Shown in pieces: positions 1-5,102 of a stretch of DNA of 5,102 bases (its first letter is position 1; each line of letters begins with the position of its first letter). The position numbers and the translations under genes are program-made. The stretch spans positions 1 through 5,102 of the forward strand of contig CAMYXB010000071.1 in assembly GCA_947303145.1 (NCBI GenBank). The letters run 5' to 3'. Source of the stretch: an uncultured Clostridia bacterium (GTDB lineage Bacteria > Bacillota > Clostridia > Christensenellales > UBA1242). The notes below the pieces were generated by a model. The model had not been told where the DNA came from and ran no database searches. It saw only the letters and a list, made by a program, of their open reading frames with translations.

Positions 1-346
1 TCGTGCCCCGGGAGAGATTGCCGTGAGGCCGCCAGGCGCACACATCTCTATGGAGTCCAGACACGCCATCAATTATTATCTTGCCAGTCTTGCCACTGAG
101 GTATAGTGATGCTCCGTTAGATACACGTATGAGTTCTCCACCGCCACTTACGTCATTCAATAGATACACACTTCTACTAGACGAGACATTCTCCATACCA
201 GTGACTAAATATGTAGACAGGAAGTGTATAGAACCATAGTCCGTCATGTACTCCAGCGCTTGAGACAGAGAGTCGATGCCCTCCAAAGCCTGCGAAGAAG
301 ATGACTGGGCAAAATGTGAGTCTACATAGTATAATTCATCGAAATA
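1..346 (-). other. Probable N-terminal entry of another beta-helix (residues 1586-1700)
   Basis: Directly after the Ig-like pair the sequence reads YYVDSHF (1591-1597), then SLSQALEYM (1611-1619), GSIHFLSTYLVT (1623-1634), LIRVSNGASLYLSG (1657-1670) and IIIDG (1675-1679). The order 'xxVD ... sLxxAL ... GxIxfxxxYxvT ... IxVxNGAxLxLxG ... IDG' is the usual opening of pectin-lyase-like helices in bacterial surface proteins, where the first coils precede the GGAIY repeats. The protein therefore seems to start a new helix domain at the low-coordinate edge of the window. The last 20 residues (1-60) are less typical and rich in Arg, Gly and His. Confidence 0.55.
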
Positions 347-3300
347 AATCTGCAGGATAATGCTGGTGGTGACGGTGACATCACCATAGACGTGCGTATT
401 GTAAGGTGTAAATATCACCTCATATTGCTCGAGAAGTCTCTCTGCTCTAGTGCTGTCTGTGACAGAGGTGGAGAATGACCACTTGCCACTGACAGAGGCC
501 CCCTCGTCATTGACCACCTGATAGGACGTGAATGTGGCATCCTTGACTGGTGAGCCATACGCCACTCGAGCCACAGGAGAGGACTTGAGATGGAGTGATT
601 GAGGCTCAAGATAGACATTGACAACGCCCTCTTCCTCTTCCTCTACTGAGGTGAGTTTGAAATAAACTACGTATGCCCCCACTCTGCTAAATTGTGGAGC
701 GGACGAGGTGTATTCCCCCTCTTCATCAAGTTTGTATAGCACAGAGTAGTCTTCCCATGGTGTAGATAAGACGAAGTCCTCGCTGGAAAGCACGAATGGG
801 CTGACTAGATTTCCCTTGGTGGAGACATTGCACACTACGTCTTGTGTGACGATGCCCTGTCTCTCCCTTATCACAGCGCTATTGCTGTCATAGTCTATAG
901 CCAAGACATACCCCTCGCTCATGTGGAAAGAGGTGATATATGCTGAGGAGAGTTTGCTCCCAGACAGAGAGGAAACCACGCTCTTGTCCACCTCAGTATT
1001 GAGGATAAATACACTGCTGGTGCTGTCTAGCACGCCATCTAGCAATATCATGCTATCTTCTCCCAGCGTGATGTCAGTAATGGATATAGCAAGGTCGTGC
1101 TTTAGCTCTAGATTGGCAGAGGATGTGAGTTCCACTCCCCACTCACAAGTAGAGATATCGAGGGAGCCCTCCACTTTGACATTGCCACTGCCGTCAATAG
1201 TCATGGCATGCATATCCTCGCAGTCGGCTATATGAAGAGTCCTGAGTGAGACGAAACTTGCCGTGTCTATCAAAATGCCTAAGGCGGTGGCACCCTCACA
1301 GGAATTGGCCTCAAGTGACAGTGATGACAGATTGACATTGTTGCCTCTGGCATCTATTTTCAAGATTGTGCTACTGGCTGGTTGCGAAGTGGACATCTGG
1401 CTAGACACTATTTGACATGAGTCTATCTCCACCACGTCAGCATATATATACACAAGATTCGCAGAAAAATCACCTAACATGGATATTTCATTTGAGTCAA
1501 AGATAGTCCTCTTTATACTCACTCTACCCACTTCTTCTAGATTGAGCAATTTTCCATCAGTCACTCGGTTGCTACTAAATGCACAATTGTCTATAATCAC
1601 TGAAGTATCCTCGGCAGAGGAGATGTCAATAAGCGAAGTGGAGGACATCTCATTATCAGCAAATGTGGTGCCTATGAGTCCCAAAGTGCCCGTTCCAGTC
1701 AACTGAATGATGGGCGATGTGAAGTAATTGCCACTGATATTGCAATCGACAAGATACAGTTGAGCATTATTACTGACAATGCCACTAACTGTATTGGAGA
1801 GCATAAGTCCCCTTATTTCCAATATGGCGTGGGAGTCTTGCACGCATATCTGTCCACCTGTTATATCACTATCCTCTATGGATATATCGTTGACGATGAG
1901 ATTGCTCCCCTCTCCCACAGAGTATATCGCTCCGCCATAAATATTATCCTCTATGCTCGGCAAATTGTGCTTGCTAAAGCGAGTGTCACTTATACTGAGC
2001 GTGCCGGCATTGTAGATGCAAAGGCCATGTATCTCGCTATGCTCGGATATATTTTCTTCAAATGTAGAATTGCTGATGGAACACAAAGCTCCATAAGACA
2101 CATAAACTATTCCACCTATAGACGTGCTGTTCTTAGAGAATAGTGTGCTATTGATAGATGCCACACCTCCCGATGTGCCTGAAGATGATGAATCTAGATA
2201 TATGGCAGTGCCATAACTATTCGAAGAGTTGGACAAGAATTCGCTGGCAAAGGACATGAATTTGCCTTCCCCACCCACATATATCACACCATGTGTGCTA
2301 ACTGTATTTTCCTCAATATTGCAGTTGGACATGGTGAGTGTGCCATGGTTGACGCCTATCAGTTGATTGGCTGTATTGCTGTAGAAAAGGCTATCTCTTA
2401 TGGTCGCATCGCTATCAGCGAATATCACTCCGCCACCTAGGTAGGTGTTGCTCAAGACCTTTATGCGAGAAAAGGATAGAGTAGGGCAATTCGTCTCAGC
2501 ATAAATGGAGTAGAACTTGTCATCTGCAGAATAATTATTGGCAGTTATACTCTTGGCAGAACATTCTCCAAGATAAGTATCGCTAATCTCAAGGCTCCCA
2601 CCTTTACATACGAACACATCTGCCCCTTGTCCTTGAGAGGTGACAAGATTGTGAGATAATATGCTGTCTCGAATGACAAGGCCTCCACCATTGTGAACGA
2701 AGAACATCCCACCTCTATTGGTATATTGTGCTATATCATAATCTGAACCACTATTGCTCTGTTGCAAGTTGCTATTGGACAGCATGGTGCTTTCTTCAAC
2801 AAGCACATTACAATCCCCTCTCACCTTAATCAAAGCCCCGTTAGCACTGGTATTATTCTCAAAACGGCAACGGAGGAAAGACATATTCTGCAAAAATCTC
2901 CCACCGAGGCACACAAGACCAGACACTGAGCTACCAGTGCCTGTGCTACTGTTCCCCGTAAAAGTGCAATCTACAAATGTGCTGGTGGTGCCAGATGTAG
3001 TAGGATTCGTATAAACAGTACTGCCATAAGGGCTACTGCATAAGTTAAAGCTACAATTGCTCATCTCGCAATATCCACTGCAATACACTGCTCCGCCACT
3101 AGTGGAAGCTGTGCAATTTGTGAATGTCGTATCACTTGCAGAAACATAAGAGGAGGCATAGATGGCGCCACCACTTGCACTACTGCATGAGTCAAAGCTA
3201 CAATTATTCGCACTACAATAGGTCTTGCTATACACCGCTCCGCCACTAGTAGACGAACTGCAATTGGTAAACGTTGAATTGCTTGTTGAAACATAGGAAG

Positions 3301-5102
3301 AGGAGCTATAGATAGCACCGCCACTATTATACGATACACAATCTCTAAATGTAGCATTGGTCGCTGAAACGTAAGAAGAGGTATAGATGGCGCCACCACT
3401 ATAGGCTGTGGTAGACCCTGTCCCCTTGAAAGAGGCATTCTCTGCACTAACATAACCATTCTCTGCACGAAGGATACTGCTGGATACGAAGTCGACATAT
3501 TTTACAATAATGTTGCCTACATTGATACATATATTTGAGGAAGTATTGGAATAACTAAGTGTCCTTCGACCAGTATCACTTCCAGAATAGAAATTGTAAA
3601 TGCTAGAAATGTTATTCGAAGTAGTATTGCTTCCATATCTATAATTTGCGTTTCCTTCTATATTCACTGAAACAACAGAAGGACTTGATACATAAATAAT
3701 AGAGCCATTGGTGGCAGTATTGCCATATATGGAGTGCCTACTGCTAGAGGGCTGAGTGATGCTGACAGACGCTAAGCTGTAAATGGCTCCTCCCACCTCA
3801 GCAGTGTTGTTATAAAGCGAGACATCACTGAGTGATACAGCCTTTTTGCTATATATTGCCCCACCATATTTAACATAAACAGATGTTGAGGAGTTATACC
3901 AGTAGTCACTGTTCTTGTAATAATAAGTAGCACCACTTCTATAGCCATTACTATAGATATTTGCTCCATCGATGGATAATGTGCCATTACAATATATTGC
4001 TCCGCCATCACCTACAATCCTGTCACCACAATATACGGTTCCGTTAGAATAAATGCTGTAGTAGCCAGTCGCACCATTGCCTCTCACTATATTCAGATTC
4101 CCACCGCAATATATGGCTCCGCCATGCACTGCATAGCAAGAGGAGATGTTTCTAGACGAACTATCGGTGGTAGTCATTGTCAATTTTTTACCAGATGCTG
4201 TATAAATGGCTCCGCCATTGCCAAGAAGGCAATAACACCCACTGAATGAACAATTCTCTAAAGAAAGATCAATTGTAGAATATATGGCTCCGCCATCACC
4301 CCCACAAAAAGTAGAACGATATGAATAATATCCCACATAACAATTATTAAATGTCACATTCTTTAGAGAATGTTGATTCTTAATATAAAGAGCGCCACCA
4401 TTGCCACGATAGACTCTGCAATTATTAAACTCAGCGTTGGTGAGTGTCAATGTGCCGGTATTGAGATATATGGCTCCGCCGGCATTGTCAGATTTAGTCA
4501 TATCGGAGACATAACTATACCCGAAATATATCCTACCTTTGCCACTTTGAGTGAAATTGCCCTCTGCGTAAACGAGTCCACCTTTATATAAGGCATAAGA
4601 AGAACCTGAAGAAGAACCAATATATATATAACTAGTGGAATCGTTGGTCACATAGACATTGGACTCACAATAAATCATACCACCATTGCCTGCAGTGGCC
4701 CTATTGTTATACTGATTAGATGAAGTGGATGCTCCGCTATTTACAGTGATACTCAGATTTCCTTTAGAGTATATTCCGCCACCATTTTTAGCATAGTTGT
4801 TATATATACTATGATATGCATACTCAGATGTAAGGGACATCTCGCCACCGCAATACACACCACCACCATTGCCATTTTGGGCATAGTTGCTTTGAAGAGA
4901 GATATAGTTGCCCGTATAATTAGTGCCCGTAGTGAGAGAACAATTTCCTGTAGAATATATCCCACCACCATTGCCTGATGTGGCACCATTATTGTAGATA
5001 TTTACGTAACTACTATAATAGTATGTATTGCCCGCACGCATGGTGACAGAACTGGCAGAATATATGGCTCCACCAGATTGAGCAGTATTGCCAGTCATAG
5101 TT
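1..5102 (-). CDS. Giant beta-helix (Pmp-like, GGAIY-repeat) surface/adhesin-like protein, internal fragment open at both ends
   Basis: One minus-strand frame is open for all 1700 codons (2-5101); neither start nor stop codon lies in the window, so the true length is unknown and above 1700 residues. What is seen: 21 copies of GG[A/G/L/M/I][I/L/V]Y, 15 of them strictly GGA[I/L/V]Y, mostly 24-39 residues apart; many FxxC and FxxN motifs; composition rich in Ser, Asn, Gly, Thr and Tyr. Two Ig-like modules follow near the C-terminal side, then the apparent start of another helix. From family knowledge, GGAI/FxxN repeats form right-handed beta-helices in Pmp-like adhesins and pectin-lyase-like surface proteins. 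A role in surface attachment or matrix binding is inference. No catalytic residues, transmembrane segment, signal peptide or sorting signal is visible, as expected for an internal piece. All shorter open frames overlap this one and are shadows. Confidence 0.93.
347..601 (-). other. Ig-like module 2, resembling bacterial MBG-type domain (residues 1501-1585)
   Basis: Diagnostic phrases occur in the expected order: AYGSPVKDATF at 1514-1524, GKWSF at 1539-1543 and VIFTP at 1562-1566, ending with alternating V/T (VTVTT, 1575-1579). This parallels MBG-like modules with 'YG..L.dat.....v.GtwsF......G.y.v.ftP.d..nY..v...v'. These repeat in bacterial adhesins and S-layer-associated proteins. It argues for a bacterial origin of the gene. 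The assignment rests on pattern recognition only; a profile search would settle it. Confidence 0.65.
602..853 (-). other. Ig-like beta-sandwich module 1 (residues 1417-1500)
   Basis: The core runs from about 1451 to 1484: DYSVLYKLDEEGEYTSSAP, then FSRVGAYVVYFKLT. This resembles the bacterial extracellular module with a pattern like 'Y.V.YSLDGG.YT...P.....GTYTVYYKVT', in which a Gly-x-Tyr-x-Val strand near the end closes a beta-sandwich. An acidic run of five Glu (1487-1491) leads into the next module. Such modules normally act as stalk spacers or ligand-binding domains on surface proteins; which applies here cannot be told. Confidence 0.62.
629..643 (-). repeat. Short CTTCCT tract encoding five glutamates
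   Basis: The plus strand reads ctcttcctcttcctc, which is GAG/GAA codons for Glu 1487-1491 on the coding strand. It forms an acidic linker between the two Ig-like modules. The tract is short, so length change by slippage is possible but not demonstrated. Confidence 0.6.
854..1096 (-). other. Probable C-terminal capping segment of the beta-helix (residues 1336-1416)
   Basis: The segment has the pattern often found closing GGAIY-type helices in bacterial surface proteins: a phrase like DITLGEDSMILLDG (1343-1356), then a polar stretch with VFIL (1364-1367), then a serine-rich loop and YVLAIDYDSNSAVI (1398-1411). In related proteins the equivalent piece reads roughly 'IxLGxxSxIxLxG ... GxVLxG ... 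GYxLxxxxxxxI'. The match is from memory of the pattern, not from a search. Its place directly before two Ig-like modules supports the reading. Confidence 0.5.
1097..1489 (-). other. Weak beta-helix coils without Pmp motifs (residues 1205-1335)
   Basis: This segment keeps short alternating hydrophobic beta-strand phrases such as NLVYIY (1215-1220), TILKIDA (1245-1251) and ALGILIDT (1273-1280), separated by polar turns at roughly 20-25 residue intervals. It lacks both GGAIY and FxxN. Composition is more acidic and less Tyr/Asn-rich than upstream. It is most simply the last, most diverged coils of the helix before the cap. Cysteines occur at 1229, 1268, 1294 and 1319. Confidence 0.55.
1490..3001 (-). 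other. Diverged beta-helix region with FxxN ladder (residues 701-1204)
   Basis: After the tandem array GGAIY motifs become rare; GGIVY (996-1000) and GGAIY (1056-1060) are the clear ones, with weaker GTAIY at 964-968. The marker here is [F/I/L/M/V]-x-x-N: F747, M773, L815, I852, V882, F906, I929, F955, F988, F1014, I1050, M1100, F1147, F1175 and F1201, mostly 23-37 apart. FxxN paired with GGA[ILV] is the signature of Pmp-type beta-helix repeats, where the Asn is thought to stack inside the helix. The segment continues the same fold with more diverged repeats. No enzymatic signature such as a pectate lyase calcium site is evident. Confidence 0.75.
3002..3295 (-). repeat. 147-bp dimer repeat, two copies (3149-3295 and 3002-3148)
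   Basis: Within the 25-residue array, units 3+4 and units 5+6 match each other better than adjacent units do. Shifting the sequence by 147 bp aligns the two without gaps: 3041-3060 and 3188-3207 share 16 of 20 bases, and the 13 bases at 3091-3103 and 3238-3250 are identical. At protein level units 3 and 5 both carry GGAVY, and units 4 and 6 both open YC with an extra cysteine five residues on (C629/C634, C678/C683). A two-unit block was therefore probably duplicated as a whole. Confidence 0.78.
3002..3454 (-). repeat. Six in-frame tandem units of 24-27 residues (72-81 bp)
   Basis: Unit boundaries, in reading order: 3374-3454 (residues 550-576), 3296-3373 (577-602), 3221-3295 (603-627), 3149-3220 (628-651), 3074-3148 (652-676) and 3002-3073 (677-700). 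Each unit begins Y[V/C]S or similar, has a central FxxC (FxxT in unit 1), a Ser/Thr-rich turn and, in units 1-5, a GGA[I/V]Y motif; unit 6 has the decayed form YGSTVY. Phe positions 558, 585, 611, 636, 660 and 685 are 24-27 apart, close to one beta-helix coil per unit. This is the most regular part of the window and looks like recent unit duplication. Copy number may vary between strains (inference). Confidence 0.88.
3455..3778 (-). other. Motif-poor Tyr/Asn/Ser-rich segment (residues 442-549)
   Basis: Between the GGAIY motifs starting at residues 437 and 569 there is a gap of about 130 residues without a good copy; only a degenerate GSIIY appears at 466-470. The frame stays open and composition stays rich in Ser, Asn, Tyr and Thr, with one cysteine (C525). 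Short hydrophobic runs alternate with polar ones (IIYV at 468-471, SVVSV at 475-479, IIVKYV at 531-536), as expected for continued beta-coils. I read it as diverged helix rather than a separate domain, but no family can be assigned. Confidence 0.55.
3779..5102 (-). other. N-terminal beta-helix region with GGAIY/GGGIY motifs (residues 1-441)
   Basis: GG-x-[ILV]-Y motifs begin at residues 10, 45, 79, 107, 140, 174, 208, 235, 270, 296, 327, 366, 413 and 437; a decayed GRIY copy sits at 189-192. Many are preceded by GN, giving the recurrent phrase GNGGAIY. Spacing of 24-47 residues fits one or two beta-helix coils per repeat, with loops in the longer ones. An F/I-x-x-C motif recurs at F225, F251, F286 and I319. 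Cysteine directly follows the motif at 84, 145, 332 and 371. Long Tyr/Asn/Ser stretches between motifs would be solvent-exposed loops (inference). The region extends past the window edge, so the number of coils is not known. Confidence 0.85.

Noticed and set aside
1760..2143. Plus-strand 127-codon ATG-to-stop frame
   Set aside because: It is antisense to the giant frame in the FxxN beta-helix region. The opposite strand carries clear repeat motifs (GGAIY at 1922-1936), and the plus-strand product shows no recognisable family features or convincing ribosome binding site.
3002..3454. CRISPR-like array of about 75-bp period
   Set aside because: The periodic units are coding, in frame and diverged along their whole length. 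There are no short identical repeats separated by unique spacers.
3061..3498. Minus-strand 145-codon ATG-to-stop frame
   Set aside because: It lies in another frame of the tandem-repeat array. It stays open because the repeat period is a multiple of three, so the stop-free pattern is copied. Its translation is a low-complexity Val/Ile/Ala/Pro string with no domain signal.
4620..4631. AT run resembling a TATA or -10 promoter element
   Set aside because: It encodes Tyr-Ile-Tyr-Ile within the beta-helix, and similar tat/ata runs recur at nearly every GGAIY motif, so they follow from the codons used.
415..5000. Other short frames on both strands (for example 415-624, 921-1235, 1479-1706, 2754-3014, 3772-4011, 4370-4591, 4753-4989)
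   Set aside because: All overlap the 1700-codon frame in other frames or antisense, are 69-104 codons long, and show biased compositions explained by the repeats on the real coding strand.
1..5102. Direct assignment as a chlamydial Pmp autotransporter or a trichomonad Pmp-like protein
   Set aside because: Only the repeat style is shared. The Ig-like/MBG-type modules do not belong to chlamydial Pmps, no autotransporter barrel or transmembrane tail is visible, and the organism cannot be fixed from the window.

Overview
The whole window lies inside one very large protein-coding gene read on the minus strand. One reverse-strand frame (codons whose lowest coordinate is 2, 5, 8 ... 5099) stays open for all 1700 codons with no stop, and neither the start nor the stop codon is inside the window. 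I translated this frame by hand; residue 1 below is the codon at 5099-5101 and residue 1700 the codon at 2-4. No other gene, RNA gene, mobile element, CRISPR array, promoter or terminator could be supported, and there is no intergenic space.

The product is a giant secreted or surface protein of the right-handed parallel beta-helix (pectin-lyase-like) type, similar in style to polymorphic-membrane-protein (Pmp)-like adhesins. From N to C in the window the layout is: (1) residues 1-441 (3779-5102), an irregular beta-helix marked by GGAIY/GGGIY motifs every 24-47 residues; (2) residues 442-549 (3455-3778), a Tyr/Asn/Ser-rich stretch without that motif; (3) residues 550-700 (3002-3454), six tandem units of 24-27 residues, the last four forming a 147-bp dimer duplicated once; (4) residues 701-1204 (1490-3001), a more diverged beta-helix with an FxxN ladder; (5) residues 1205-1416 (854-1489), weaker helix ending in what looks like a C-terminal capping segment; (6) residues 1417-1585 (347-853), two beta-sandwich, Ig-like modules, the second resembling the bacterial MBG type; (7) residues 1586-1700 (1-346), what looks like the N-terminal entry of another beta-helix. 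The order helix, cap, Ig, Ig, helix entry suggests that the gene is built from repeated large modules and extends well beyond both window edges.

The source organism cannot be named. The bacterial-type Ig-like modules and the uninterrupted frame favour a bacterium, probably a host-associated or anaerobic one, where giant GGAIY-type adhesins are common. A protist with Pmp-like surface proteins, such as a trichomonad, is a less likely alternative. Base composition is uneven: hand counts give 19 G+C of 60 at 4621-4680, 25 of 60 at 1921-1980, 34 of 60 at 241-300 and 39 of 60 at 1-60.

The most interesting signals are internal to the protein: a recurring FxxC motif in the first half that changes to FxxN in the second half, with the two motifs side by side at residues 742-750; about 43 cysteines in 1700 residues; and repeat amplification at two scales.
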